A stretch of 64,000 nucleotides of DNA from Pseudomonas sp. UBA6562 (GTDB lineage: Bacteria > Pseudomonadota > Gammaproteobacteria > Pseudomonadales > Pseudomonadaceae). Location: the NCBI RefSeq assembly GCF_002434265.1, contig NZ_DJJS01000008.1, positions 62,001 to 126,000 on the forward strand, written 5' to 3'. Both the position numbers and the translations under genes were made by a program. Positions 1 through 8,599 of this stretch are shown here, one piece after another. The notes beneath the pieces were generated by a model. That model did not search any database. It saw only the letters and a list, made by a program, of their open reading frames with translations, and was not told where the DNA came from. How positions within the stretch are numbered: position 1 is the stretch's first letter; each line of letters opens with the position of its first letter.

Positions 1-125
1 CGCTCGGGGTGATGCTCGGCCGGGTGCTCGGCACCCTGGTGGGCAAGCGTGCGGAAATCCTCGGCGGCGTGGTGCTGATGCTGATCGGCGCGACTATCCT
101 CTACGAGCACCTGTCGGCGCAGTGA
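1..125 (+). CDS. mntP: MntP manganese efflux pump, C-terminal fragment
   Basis: Only the last 40 codons are present; the gene begins before the window, with the reading frame starting at base 3. The visible tail contains a glycine-rich small-residue helix (LVGKRAEILGGVVLMLIGAT) followed by a short polar end. This matches the last transmembrane segment of MntP/YebN family inner-membrane proteins, six-helix exporters that remove excess Mn(II). The family is often controlled by a manganese riboswitch (yybP-ykoY), but the 5' end that would show this is outside the window. Identification rests on a short fragment; another LysE-like small transporter is possible but less likely. Confidence 0.75.
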   Translation, partial: LGVMLGRVLGTLVGKRAEILGGVVLMLIGATILYEHLSAQ

Positions 126-136
126 AGCACCGATGC

Positions 137-176
137 GCCCGGCCCGGGGTGTCTGGGTCGGGCACCGCAGGCTTTT
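137..176 (+). terminator. Candidate terminator after mntP
   Basis: A 9-bp GC-rich stem (arms 137-145 and 155-163, one G.U pair) lies 11 bases after the mntP stop and is followed by a short T-containing stretch (CTTTT at 172-176). The U-tract is separated from the stem, so intrinsic termination may be weak. Confidence 0.45.
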
Positions 177-257
177 CGCCTGCCCCCTCGTTGCCGCTCG
201 GTTTTGTCGGTATGGTGGCGACAGAGAAGGATGTTCTACCTGCACAGGAAAGACCCA

Positions 258-1631
258 ATGCCCACACGCAACGTCATCAACGCCTCCGTCAGCCCCAAAG
301 GCAGCCTGGAGACGCTGTCGCAACGTGAAGTTCAGCAACTCAGCGAAGCCGGTTCCGGCACCCTCTACACCCTGTTCCGCCAGTGCGCCCTGGCCATCCT
401 CAACACAGGCGCCCACGTCGACAACGCCAAGACCATCCTTGAGGCCTACCGCGACTTCGAAGTGCGCATCCACCAGCAGGACCGCGGCGTGCGCCTGGAG
501 CTGCTGAACGCGCCGGCCGACGCCTTCGTCGACGGCGAAATGATCGCCAGCACCCGCGAAATGCTGTTCAGCGCCCTGCGCGACATCGTCTACACCGAGA
601 GCGAGCTGGCCAGCCAGCGGATCGACCTGGAAAGCTCCCAGGGCATCACCGATTACGTCTTCCACCTGTTGCGCAACGCCCGCACCCTGCGCCCTGGCGT
701 GGAGCCGAAGATGGTGGTGTGCTGGGGCGGGCATTCGATCAGCAGCGAGGAGTACCAGTACACCAAGAAGGTCGGCCACGAACTGGGCCTGCGCAAGCTC
801 GACATCTGTACCGGCTGCGGCCCTGGCGTGATGAAAGGCCCGATGAAGGGCGCGACCATCGCCCACGCCAAGCAGCGCATGGCCGGCAGCCGCTACCTGG
901 GCCTGACCGAGCCGGGCATCATCGCCGCCGAAGCGCCCAACCCGATCGTCAACGAACTGGTGATCCTGCCCGACATCGAAAAACGCCTGGAAGCCTTCGT
1001 GCGCGTAGGCCACGGCATCATCATCTTCCCCGGCGGCGCTGGCACGGCAGAGGAATTCCTCTACCTGCTGGGCATTCTCATGCACCCGGACAACGCCTCG
1101 CTGCCCTTCCCGGTCGTGCTGACCGGCCCGCGTAGCGCCGAAGCCTTCCTCATGCAGCTGCACGCCTTCGTAGGTGCCACCTTGGGCGAGCAGGCGCAGC
1201 AGCATTATCAGATCATCATCGACGACCCAGCCGCCGTGGCGCGGCACATGGTCGAAGGGCTCAAAGCGGTCAAGCAGTTCCGCCGCGAGCGCAACGACGC
1301 CTTCCATTTCAACTGGTTGCTCAAAATCGACGAGGGCTTCCAGCACCCGTTCGACCCGACCCACGAGAACATGGCCAACCTCAGCCTGCGCCGCGACCTG
1401 CCGCCCCACCAGCTGGCCGCCAACCTGCGCCGTGCCTTTTCCGGGATCGTCGCGGGCAACGTCAAGGACAACGGCATCCGCCTGATCGAGCGACACGGGC
1501 CGTACCAGATCCGCGGCGACAGCGCCGTGCTCGACCCGCTGGGGCGCTTGTTGCAGGCGTTCGTCGACCAACACCGGATGAAGTTGCCGGGCGGCGCTGC
1601 GTACGTGCCGTGCTATCAAGTGGTGAGCTGA
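258..1631 (+). CDS. ppnN: PpnN, pyrimidine/purine 5'-nucleotide nucleosidase (LOG family)
   Basis: The 457-residue product matches the length of E. coli PpnN (YgdH). This cytosolic enzyme cleaves nucleoside 5'-monophosphates to base and ribose 5-phosphate and is regulated by (p)ppGpp in E. coli. The Rossmann-like LOG motif PGGAGTAEE lies at about residues 258-266, preceded by a glycine-rich CTGCGPGVM segment. Flanking N- and C-terminal domains distinguish PpnN from short LOG proteins. The ATG at 258 is chosen because AGGAAAG lies just upstream at 246-252 and the product then begins MPTRNVINASVSPKGSLE, as expected; an upstream in-frame GTG at 204 would add 18 non-conserved residues. It appears to be transcribed alone. 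Confidence 0.93.
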   Translation: MPTRNVINASVSPKGSLETLSQREVQQLSEAGSGTLYTLFRQCALAILNTGAHVDNAKTILEAYRDFEVRIHQQDRGVRLELLNAPADAFVDGEMIASTREMLFSALRDIVYTESELASQRIDLESSQGITDYVFHLLRNARTLRPGVEPKMVVCWGGHSISSEEYQYTKKVGHELGLRKLDICTGCGPGVMKGPMKGATIAHAKQRMAGSRYLGLTEPGIIAAEAPNPIVNELVILPDIEKRLEAFVRVGHGIIIFPGGAGTAEEFLYLLGILMHPDNASLPFPVVLTGPRSAEAFLMQLHAFVGATLGEQAQQHYQIIIDDPAAVARHMVEGLKAVKQFRRERNDAFHFNWLLKIDEGFQHPFDPTHENMANLSLRRDLPPHQLAANLRRAFSGIVAGNVKDNGIRLIERHGPYQIRGDSAVLDPLGRLLQAFVDQHRMKLPGGAAYVPCYQVVS

Positions 1632-1637
1632 ATCGAG

Positions 1638-1663
1638 TTGGAGCGGCCGCTCGGCTGCTCCAA
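1638..1663. terminator. Weak hairpin after ppnN
   Basis: A perfect 7-bp inverted repeat (arms 1638-1644 and 1657-1663, TTGGAGC/GCTCCAA) starts 7 bases after the ppnN stop. A TTTT run occurs only at about 1675-1678, so this is a possible but imperfect terminator. Confidence 0.4.
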
Positions 1664-1799
1664 CATCCGCCGTGTTTTCCTACACCCATTGGTGAACCTG
1701 CCGCTATAAAAATGGTCTTTGGCTGACGGTCAACCCACCCGACCGAATCACGGCCCGCTGCATGGGGCCTTCATTCGTCCCGTTCCAGCGAAGATCGAC

Positions 1800-2450
1800 A
1801 TGCCTGATTCCCGCCTTGCCCTCCCCGCCCTTGCCGTCCTGCGCGGTAGCCTGTTCGCCGCCCTGGTCGTGCTTGCCGCGCCGGCCCACGCCGAGACCCA
1901 GGCCAACGATGCCCGTTGGGTCAGCGACAGCCTGACCACCTATGTACGCAGCGGCCCCACGGACGGTCATCGCATCGTCGGCAACCTCAAATCCGGACAG
2001 AAAGTCACACTGTTGAGCACCCAAGGCAACTACAGCCAGGTACGTGGCGAAAATGGCGACCAGGTATGGATTCTCACCAGCGACCTGCAAGCCGTGCCCG
2101 GCCAGAACGAGCGCGTGCCGCAGCTCGAAGCCCAGGTCAACGAACTCTCCGGCCAGCTCAAGACCATCGACGACAGTTGGAAGAACCGCGTGCAAGGCAT
2201 GCAGGAAACGCTCGATTCGCGCAAATCGCTGGTCGATGAGCTGCAAGCGCGCAATACCACCCTCAGCGAACAGCTCGACGAAAGCCAATCGGCCCTCAGA
2301 GACACCCAGGCACGTCTGGGCGATGAAAACAAACAGGTGATGATGCGCTACATGGTCTATGGCGGCAGCATCGCCGGCGCCGGGCTGCTGGCCGGCCTGA
2401 TCCTTCCCGCCCTGACCCGCGGCCGCAAGCGCAACGACCGCTGGTTCTGA
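1800..2450 (+). CDS. SH3 domain, coiled-coil, membrane-anchored protein (YgiM/TIGR04211-like)
   Basis: This 216-residue envelope protein has three parts. A cleavable signal peptide ends near APAHA (about residue 31). A bacterial SH3 domain follows (about 38-105, with the typical YVRSGPTDGHRIVGNLKSG segment), then a coiled coil (about 110-183) and one C-terminal transmembrane helix (about 190-210) ending in a basic cytoplasmic tail. The same order occurs in E. coli YgiM and the TIGR04211 'SH3 domain protein' family, whose biochemical role is not firmly established; SH3 domains of this kind often bind cell wall. The ATG at 1800 is chosen because it gives a clean signal sequence; an earlier start at 1719 would add 27 unlikely residues. 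The next gene is convergent, with 8 bases between stops. Confidence 0.85.
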   Translation: MPDSRLALPALAVLRGSLFAALVVLAAPAHAETQANDARWVSDSLTTYVRSGPTDGHRIVGNLKSGQKVTLLSTQGNYSQVRGENGDQVWILTSDLQAVPGQNERVPQLEAQVNELSGQLKTIDDSWKNRVQGMQETLDSRKSLVDELQARNTTLSEQLDESQSALRDTQARLGDENKQVMMRYMVYGGSIAGAGLLAGLILPALTRGRKRNDRWF

Positions 2451-2458
2451 GCCGCGCC

Positions 2459-3082
2459 TCAGATCGGCGCTTGGGCGATGCGCGCGTTCCACTGCTCACG
2501 GAAACGTTCGCGCCATCCCGGGCTGCCACTGTCGAACCATTCGAGGGTGGCGGCGATGCTGTCGGGAGTGACCATGAAACGCTCGATATGGTCGGCCACG
2601 GTCGCGTCCGATAGGTGCAGCAGCGCCAGATAGGCGTCGAACGATTCGGCCAGCACCACGTACTCGTCGCCCTGCTGGCGCCGCCCGGTCCAGGCCGGCA
2701 GCCCGGCGACCATGGCCGCCACCTGCTGACGGCCTTCGCGCAGGTCCAACAGCAGCACGCTGGCGCCACCGTCGCGACCGATGGGCAACAGCCCGCTTGA
2801 TGGAAAGCCGTCGGTTTCGCGCAACTGCTCAAGTTCGAACGGGTTGGCGCCCCATTCGCTCTGCGCATCGAGGCCGTACAGCGTAAAGCTCAGGACATCG
2901 CGCTCACCGCTGGCCAGGGTTACGATCACGTCGTAGTCGAGTTCGGCGCCGTTGATGCTGCGCAGGAACGCGCGATAGTCGTCAGGCAAGCGTGCGCCCA
3001 GCTGGGCCTCCAGCGAGGCGATGGCCTCTTCGCTGGCAGGCTGGCCAGTGTCTTCCAGCAAGAGTCCGCGGTATTGGGTCAT
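2459..3082 (-). CDS. SMI1/KNR4 (SUKH superfamily) protein
   Basis: A 207-residue soluble protein. The hallmark SUKH segment lies near residues 25-50 (LPDDYRAFLRSINGAELD), followed by the acidic/aromatic region typical of SMI1/KNR4 domains and a C-terminal helical part. SUKH proteins often act as immunity proteins in polymorphic toxin systems, but many are stand-alone. No toxin gene lies beside it here, so an immunity role cannot be claimed. The ATG at 3082 is preceded by GGAG at a suitable distance; a start 12 codons upstream lacks a comparable site. It is monocistronic and convergent with the SH3 gene. Confidence 0.8.
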   Translation of the reverse strand: MTQYRGLLLEDTGQPASEEAIASLEAQLGARLPDDYRAFLRSINGAELDYDVIVTLASGERDVLSFTLYGLDAQSEWGANPFELEQLRETDGFPSSGLLPIGRDGGASVLLLDLREGRQQVAAMVAGLPAWTGRRQQGDEYVVLAESFDAYLALLHLSDATVADHIERFMVTPDSIAATLEWFDSGSPGWRERFREQWNARIAQAPI

Positions 3083-3233
3083 GGATGGCTCCGGTAAGTC
3101 TGTATCAGGGTCGCCCAAGCGCTGCCAGTTGAGGCCGGACGGGATGTCGACGCTCGATGCCGCGCAGGTGGTCGAACCCTATGGGCTCGATGGCCGCGCG
3201 TGCTCGTTTCGTGGCCACACTTTACCCCGTGCC

Positions 3234-4547
3234 TCAGGACAGGTCCTGATTCACCTGACTGATCGCCTGCACCACACGTCTGGCCCCCTCCTTGATGTCG
3301 CTGATCGAAGTCCCGGCCTGGGACGCGAACGACAAACCGAGCGCAGCGCTGCTCTGGCTGTTCTCGATCTCCACGATCGCCTGGCTGGCCAGGGTCTGGT
3401 TCTGCGCAACCACGCCAACGATCTCTTCGGTGGCCTTGCTGGTACGCGCCGCCAGTTGCCGCACTTCATCGGCCACCACGGCGAAACCACGGCCCTGGTC
3501 GCCCGCACGCGCCGCCTCGATGGCGGCGTTGAGCGCCAGCAGGTTGGTTTGCGAAGCGATGCCGCCGATGGTCTGTACGATCGAACTGATCACCACCGAC
3601 TGCTTGCCCAGCGCTTCGATGGTGACGGCGGCCGACTGCATCTGCTGCGACACGCTCTGCATGGTCGATACCGCTTGATCCACGACCGACGCGCCTTCGC
3701 TGGCGCTGACATCGGTGCGGTTGGACACCTCCAGGGCCATCTGTGCGGCGCGTCTGACCTCGTTCTCCCGCTGCACCTGGTCGGTCACCACCGAGGCGAA
3801 CTTGACCACACGCACCAGGTTGCCTTCGGCATCGTTGACCGGGTTGTAGCTGGCTTCCAGCCATACCTCGCGGCCACGGCTGTCCAGGCGCTTGAAGCGT
3901 CCGTTGACGTACTGCCCGGCGTTGAGGGTGCGCCAGAATTCGGCATAGGCGGGGCTTGCCGCGTATTCGGGTTCGCAGAACATGCGGTGATGTTCGCCCA
4001 CGACTTGATTGAGGCTATAGCCCATGCTGGCGAGGAACTGCTCGTTGGCCCCCAGCACCGTGCCATTGAGATTGAACTGGATGGTCGCGGTCGAACGCAG
4101 CAACGCATCGAGCAACGCCTGGTTTTCCCGCGCCAGACTGACTTCGGTAGACACGTCGCAGCCATAGCCGACGATCTGCTGCAGGGCACCCTGCGCATCG
4201 CGCACCGGGTGCCAGGTCAGGCGCAACCAGGCCAGGCTGCCGTTGGCACGCAGGAAGCGGTAGTCGTCACGCACCGGGACGCCCGCCGCGATGGCTTTGG
4301 CATAGGCATGGAAGCACGGCAGCCTGGATACGTAGCCAGGCACCAGCTGGGACAGCTTCTGGCCGAGGACCTGCGCGTCGGGATAGCCCAGAGCCTGGGT
4401 GAAGGCGGCGTTGCATTCGATGACGCGGTTATCGGCATCCAGCCTGACGACGATACCGGCCTGGTCCATCAGGCTCAGCAGCTGCACGGCGCGCGCAAGA
4501 TCGGCTTCGCGCTCGGCCAACGTAGCTTTCAGATGCCGGTTGAACAT
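3234..4547 (-). CDS. BdlA-like PAS-PAS methyl-accepting chemotaxis-type transducer
   Basis: The 437-residue protein lacks transmembrane helices. It has two PAS domains (about residues 20-135 and 145-260) followed by a receptor signalling domain. The conserved hairpin tip (AGDQGRGFAVVADEVRQLA) lies around residues 345-363. This architecture and length match P. aeruginosa BdlA, a soluble regulator of biofilm dispersion, and the sensory half of Aer2-type energy sensors. The ATG at 4547 has AGTAGGT upstream; a TTG two codons earlier is less likely. It lies 42 bases downstream of the EAL-domain gene on the same strand, so the two are probably co-transcribed, linking a c-di-GMP enzyme to a PAS transducer. 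Confidence 0.86.
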   Translation of the reverse strand: MFNRHLKATLAEREADLARAVQLLSLMDQAGIVVRLDADNRVIECNAAFTQALGYPDAQVLGQKLSQLVPGYVSRLPCFHAYAKAIAAGVPVRDDYRFLRANGSLAWLRLTWHPVRDAQGALQQIVGYGCDVSTEVSLARENQALLDALLRSTATIQFNLNGTVLGANEQFLASMGYSLNQVVGEHHRMFCEPEYAASPAYAEFWRTLNAGQYVNGRFKRLDSRGREVWLEASYNPVNDAEGNLVRVVKFASVVTDQVQRENEVRRAAQMALEVSNRTDVSASEGASVVDQAVSTMQSVSQQMQSAAVTIEALGKQSVVISSIVQTIGGIASQTNLLALNAAIEAARAGDQGRGFAVVADEVRQLAARTSKATEEIVGVVAQNQTLASQAIVEIENSQSSAALGLSFASQAGTSISDIKEGARRVVQAISQVNQDLS

Positions 4548-4589
4548 GATCAAGACCTACTGTGGATTGAAGGGAAGGTGGCGGCGGCT

Positions 4590-6377
4590 TCAGGCAAGGG
4601 CCCGTGCCGCGCCGGCCGTGTGCAGCCAGGCTTCGAACGCTGCGCTGGGCATGGGCCGGGCGATCAGGAAACCCTGCGCTTCGTGACAGCCCAACGCGCG
4701 CACATGGGACAACTGTTCGAGCGTTTCGACGCCTTCGGCGGTCACGCGGTATCCCAGCTCGATCGACAGCTCGACGATGGTTCTAACCAGGATGCGTTCG
4801 CGCGAGCAGGCCGCCGACTGTTGGATCAGCGAACGGTCGAGCTTGACCACCGAAGCCGGGATGCGGCTGAGGTAGGCCCAATTGCTGTAGCCGGTACCGA
4901 AATCGTCGATGGCAATGTCGATGTTGGCCGCGCGCGCGCGCGCCAGTTGCTGCTGGACCATTTCGAGGTGCTCCACCAACAGGCTTTCGGTGAACTCCAA
5001 CTGCACCCGCGTGCTGCTCAACCCATGACGTTCAAGGCCGGCCAGCAACGCATCCATGAAGGCGGGGCTTTCCAGATCGCCGGCGCTGACGTTCATGCTC
5101 ACGCTGAAATCCTGGCCGCGCGTGCGCCGCAGGATCGCAAGCACCTCGTTCATCACCCAATGGCTGAGCAATGGCATCAAGGCGGTCTTTTCCACCAGAG
5201 GAATGAATTCGGCCGGCGAAATGGCGCCGAGTTCGGGGTGCTGCCAGCGCAACAGCGCCTCGGCCGAGCAACAGGCACCGCTGAGCAGATCGATACGCGG
5301 CTGCAGGTGCAGCTGCAACTGATCGTCGCCCAGCAGCGCCGTGCTCAACGACGACAACAGGATGAAGGCACGCCGCTGCGCAGCGTCGGCTTCCGGCTGG
5401 TAGCCCGCATAGCGCGTGGGGTTGCGCCGCGCGGCGTCGGCGGCGGCTACTACGCGGCGCAGCCACTCCAGGTCGGCGCCGTCGCCATCGCCTTCACTTT
5501 CGCCGATGTGGCCGACCCCAACCCCCACGTCCAAGGGCACCGGTATGCCGTGGCACTCGATGGGTTCTTGCAACGTCTTGACCATGCGCGCAGCCAGGGC
5601 CTCGACGTCGTACTGGGCGGGCACCAAGGTGCCGAAACGCGTGGGGCTGATACGGTACAGCTGCAGGTCAGGATCGACTTGGCGAACCAGGCGTTCCTTG
5701 ATCTGCAAGGTCAGGTCATGGGCGAAGTTGTACCCCAGGGCCTTGACCACTTCATTGAGCGTCGACGCCTGGATCACGTCGAAGGCCATCAGGCTGAAGC
5801 GCTCGCGCCGCGCCAGGCGGTCCTTGACGTCGCATTCGAGCTTGATGCGGTTGAGCAGCCCAGTCGGGTGGTCGAGGAAATTACGCTGGCGGATACCGTC
5901 GATGATACGCATGGCGCACTCGGCGAAGCTGGCCAGCATGGCCCGGTCGGTGGCGTTCATGGCAGGGCGCGCGACCGTGTCGATGATGCAGAAGCTGCCG
6001 ATGGCGAACGCCTGCTCGACCATCAGCGGTACGCCGCAGTAATAGCGGATACCCGGCTCGTCAGTAACCAGCGGGTTGGCTGCGAAACGCGGGTCGACCG
6101 ACGCGTCGAGCACTTCGAACGGCTGCGTGTGCACGATGGTATGGGCGCAGAACGAAACGTCGCGGTCCGTGCTGTCGGCGGCCAGGCCGGTTTTGGCCAT
6201 GAACCACTGCTGGCGGTCGCTGACGATCGAGACCAGGCAGATGGGCGCCTTGAAATAGGCGCTGGCCAGTTCCACCAAGGGCCGCAGCTCGCCGCGGGCG
6301 TCGTCGTGCATCACGCACAGCCCGACGAGCTTGGCCAGACGCTGCTGTTCGTTGAAAGGGATGGGTACGCCGTTCAT
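4590..6377 (-). CDS. GAF / degenerate GGDEF / EAL cyclic-di-GMP phosphodiesterase
   Basis: A 595-residue soluble signalling protein. An N-terminal GAF domain (about 10-165) is followed by a GGDEF-like domain (about 170-325) whose active-site loop reads RFGTLVPAQ instead of GG(D/E)EF, so cyclase activity is unlikely. The C-terminal EAL domain (about 345-585) keeps the catalytic residues I can check: AEALLRW (EAL), SMNVS, EFTES, DDFGTGYSN, VKLDRSLI, AEGVET and QGFLIARP. It is therefore predicted to hydrolyse c-di-GMP, with GAF and GGDEF modules as sensory or regulatory parts. It probably heads a two-gene transcript with the BdlA-like gene. Its promoter would lie in the AT-rich stretch upstream. 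Confidence 0.9.
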   Translation of the reverse strand: MNGVPIPFNEQQRLAKLVGLCVMHDDARGELRPLVELASAYFKAPICLVSIVSDRQQWFMAKTGLAADSTDRDVSFCAHTIVHTQPFEVLDASVDPRFAANPLVTDEPGIRYYCGVPLMVEQAFAIGSFCIIDTVARPAMNATDRAMLASFAECAMRIIDGIRQRNFLDHPTGLLNRIKLECDVKDRLARRERFSLMAFDVIQASTLNEVVKALGYNFAHDLTLQIKERLVRQVDPDLQLYRISPTRFGTLVPAQYDVEALAARMVKTLQEPIECHGIPVPLDVGVGVGHIGESEGDGDGADLEWLRRVVAAADAARRNPTRYAGYQPEADAAQRRAFILLSSLSTALLGDDQLQLHLQPRIDLLSGACCSAEALLRWQHPELGAISPAEFIPLVEKTALMPLLSHWVMNEVLAILRRTRGQDFSVSMNVSAGDLESPAFMDALLAGLERHGLSSTRVQLEFTESLLVEHLEMVQQQLARARAANIDIAIDDFGTGYSNWAYLSRIPASVVKLDRSLIQQSAACSRERILVRTIVELSIELGYRVTAEGVETLEQLSHVRALGCHEAQGFLIARPMPSAAFEAWLHTAGAARALA

Positions 6378-7083
6378 TGCACCCTCGTTGGCCTGGTCGC
6401 AGTTCGCATAAAGGCAGCATCACAAAAAATCGAAAACAGCGCCATCATTTCGCCATTAATGTTTTCAATGACGGGCTGTGAAAGGGCGGGACATTGAAAA
6501 TTATTCAAGAAATAGCCTGCGAGAATCGATAACTGACAGAACTTTGATACGTCAAAAACCGTTGACTGGAAGGTTCAAGCGCCCTAAATATGGGACCGAT
6601 CCTGGTTCATGGCTAAGAGCCACCAAGCAGACAGGCGCCCTGCCCGATCGTTCCGCATGGCCTCCTTGTTTCAGCAAATTAAAAACGATCGATACTCGCC
6701 GGATAATTGCCGCCATTAACCTGACGGACGAAGCATTTCGATTGAGGACGACGCAGGTATATTTATTTTTATATCGACCGCCCAGCATAAATCTGTAAGC
6801 GCTCTATGCCAGAAATTCCGGAGTGCGTTTAATTAACAACGGCAACAGCATCAAACTCATACATAACTAATACTTAAGCATTAATGCTCAGGCTAGGTCT
6901 TCTTAGCGAGCAGACCTTGGATTCGCCCGCTGACCGAGCACTGGCATGCGCTGTTGCGCCGATCAAGAAACGAAGTTCGGAAGCGGACACGCAACATGCG
7001 CTCGCCTTGAACTGCATGAGCCTTTGCTATCTAGGCAGACGCCCGGACTCTGGCTTTGCACGCAGAGCCCAGCGTCTGGCGCC
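6378..7083. other. AT-rich gene-poor interval
   Basis: This 706-bp stretch between the starts/ends of two minus-strand genes has clearly lower GC than its surroundings, especially 6480-6890. Open frames exist (for example 6478-6798 plus and 6552-6788 minus), but they have no convincing ribosome-binding sites and resemble nothing I recognise. It contains a perfect 12-bp palindrome, AGCATTAATGCT (6877-6888), and a stem-loop at 7036-7078. It should hold the promoter of the GAF/EAL gene. Confidence 0.6.
7036..7078. terminator. Stem-loop just past the Rho_N-like gene
   Basis: Arms CAGACGC (7036-7042) and GCGTCTG (7072-7078) pair perfectly, with an inner CTCTG/CAGAG stem (7048-7052, 7062-7066). 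It sits just downstream of the minus-strand gene ending at 7084. There is no U-run, so it may be an mRNA 3'-end structure rather than a classical terminator. Confidence 0.4.
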
Positions 7084-7470
7084 TCACTGCTTGGCGTGAT
7101 GCTGCAAGGCGGCGATCAGTTCGGCTTTGCTCATGCTCGACCGCCCTTTGATGTCCTGGGTACGCGCCTGCTTGAGCAAACTCTCCTTGGTCTGCGATTC
7201 CAACGACGCCTCGGACATACGATCATGCCCTTCACGGGACTTGGCAGCGCGCTTGGCCGAGTCCGAGCGTGCGCTGGCCTTTGCGCTATTGGACGTTTTA
7301 CGCCCCGAGCCGCCAGCCTTCTCACCACCGCCCGACTGCTTGTTGACCGTGGCCCAGGCGCGGGCCTGGGCTTGCTCGGCCGACAGCCCCTCGCTCTGGT
7401 ATTGCTGCTCGATATGTTCGGCCTTGCGTTTCTGCTTGGCGGTGTATTTGGTTTTGTCACCCTGAGGCAT
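7084..7470 (-). CDS. Small basic protein with Rho_N/SAP-like C-terminus ('plasmid stabilization' family)
   Basis: A 128-residue, strongly charged, low-complexity protein. The N-terminal 45 residues are Lys/Gln-rich and include YTAKQKRKAEHIEQQY. A Ser/Gly/Lys-rich linker follows, then a C-terminal helix-extended-helix element ending MSKAELIAALQHHAK, as in Rho N-terminal or SAP-type nucleic-acid-binding motifs. Pseudomonads carry close relatives often annotated as plasmid stabilization proteins, although no plasmid context exists here. The ATG at 7470 has GGAG upstream. DNA or RNA binding is an inference from composition and the terminal motif. Confidence 0.75.
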   Translation of the reverse strand: MPQGDKTKYTAKQKRKAEHIEQQYQSEGLSAEQAQARAWATVNKQSGGGEKAGGSGRKTSNSAKASARSDSAKRAAKSREGHDRMSEASLESQTKESLLKQARTQDIKGRSSMSKAELIAALQHHAKQ

Positions 7471-7572
7471 GAGGTTCGCTCCTGATGGTTGGGCCTGAGT
7501 GGTAGAAGGGCCAAGCCGCTGAGGAGTGCCTGGCTTTGGACCAGCGGTTGGGCGCGCGATGAGCGCCGCCGG

Positions 7573-8352
7573 TCATTCCACGTAACGTAACCACAGGTGT
7601 CGCTGCCCGCTCACAGCACATATCACGACCCTGATCAACGCATCCCGTTGCGCCGCTTCGACGTTGTAGAGGGCGGCAAAGGCTTGGGCCACCGCCGTCG
7701 CCGTCGCCGCATCGGCCGGTGCGTCACGCAGCAGGCCGAGGTAGGTCGCGCCCACACCGAACAAGCCATAGCCTAGGCCTTGCAGACGACTGACTACAGC
7801 GTGGTTCATGGCCGGGTCGAGATCGCTTTCGAAATAGCCGTTGGGGAACGCCACCAGCGCATCGGCGCTGTTGAGCACCGGCACCACCAACGCGATGAGG
7901 GGTTGCTCGACCACCGCCAGCGGCGCGCGCTGCGCTTGGACCCAACCCTGTAACGCCTCGTCGTCGAGGGTCAGGCCGTGGGCGCAGGCATCGGCGAAGG
8001 TAGTGGCGACGACATGTTGGCGCAGATTGCGCAGGCACATGGCAAATTCAGCCTTGCAACTGGTATAGCCGACGTATTCGCCGTGCTCGAAACAGCAGGC
8101 AGGCAGATGGGCCAGTTCGGTGGCATCGGGTTGGTCGAGGCCCAAGCCCAACCGCGCGTGCCCGCTGGTATAGCGCGCCTGGTCGAGATCGTCGAGCGAC
8201 ATCACGATGGTGCAGCCGGGATGCTCGAGCATCAGCCGCTGACGGGCGTCGAGCAGGTCGTCGAAGCGCTTGAGGCCAGTCAGGCCGTATTCGTCGCAAG
8301 TGCCTGCAGAAGGATTGTCCAAGCGGGTATTGCCGAAAAACTCGGTCTTCAT
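7573..8352 (-). CDS. Hypothetical protein, 259 residues
   Basis: I do not recognise this protein. It is predicted soluble, with no signal peptide or transmembrane helix. A moderately conserved-looking middle carries clustered cysteines (HLPACCFEHGEYVGYTSC, then MCLRNL, about residues 98-130), and the C-terminal half is Ala-rich and helical. The cysteine-rich HLPACCFEHG segment could be a metal or redox site, but that is only suggested. The ATG at 8352 is preceded by AGAGG; an in-frame start 35 codons upstream would add unlikely sequence. It is divergent from the yghU-like gene and shares a 247-bp upstream region containing a strong inverted repeat. Confidence 0.7.
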   Translation of the reverse strand: MKTEFFGNTRLDNPSAGTCDEYGLTGLKRFDDLLDARQRLMLEHPGCTIVMSLDDLDQARYTSGHARLGLGLDQPDATELAHLPACCFEHGEYVGYTSCKAEFAMCLRNLRQHVVATTFADACAHGLTLDDEALQGWVQAQRAPLAVVEQPLIALVVPVLNSADALVAFPNGYFESDLDPAMNHAVVSRLQGLGYGLFGVGATYLGLLRDAPADAATATAVAQAFAALYNVEAAQRDALIRVVICAVSGQRHLWLRYVE

Positions 8353-8467
8353 CGAAGCCTCTTTGCGGTAAGGATCATGATGGGTAGTCTGCTGCATAAC
8401 GCACGCAGTGCGCAGTTTTCGTGGCAAGCGCAGAGCGGCAACGGTGGCCGGCGCCACGTATGGCGAT

Positions 8468-8504
8468 CACGCCGCGGCCCAGGGGCCTCTCCGCTCGCGG
8501 CGTG
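8468..8504. repeat. Inverted repeat between divergent genes
   Basis: A perfect 9-bp inverted repeat, CACGCCGCG (8468-8476) and CGCGGCGTG (8496-8504), lies in the 247-bp region between the divergent hypothetical and yghU genes. A smaller GGCCC/GGGCC dyad (8476-8480, 8483-8487) overlaps the left arm and spacer. It could be an operator, a REP-like element or an mRNA structure. Confidence 0.5.
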
Positions 8505-8599
8505 CTTGCCGGCCTGACTTCTCCGACCGCGTTCGAACCCCACTCACCCTCGCCGGTCCACTCCAAGACGCATCATCTTTTCCACACCGAGGAGCCCTC

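Noticed and set aside
2459..3082. Immunity gene of a toxin system for the SUKH protein
   Set aside because: No toxin, CDI, Rhs or secretion gene is adjacent, so a toxin-immunity role has no support here.
3021..6497. A plus-strand open frame of over 1100 codons opposite the EAL and BdlA-like genes
   Set aside because: It lies antisense to two genes with clear domains and motifs, its translation is low-complexity and rich in Arg/Gln/His, and it has no ribosome-binding site. Long antisense frames are common in GC-rich DNA.
6478..6798. A 106-codon open frame in the AT-rich interval
   Set aside because: It starts at a GTG without a good ribosome-binding site and shows no recognisable sequence. 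I could not support it as a gene.
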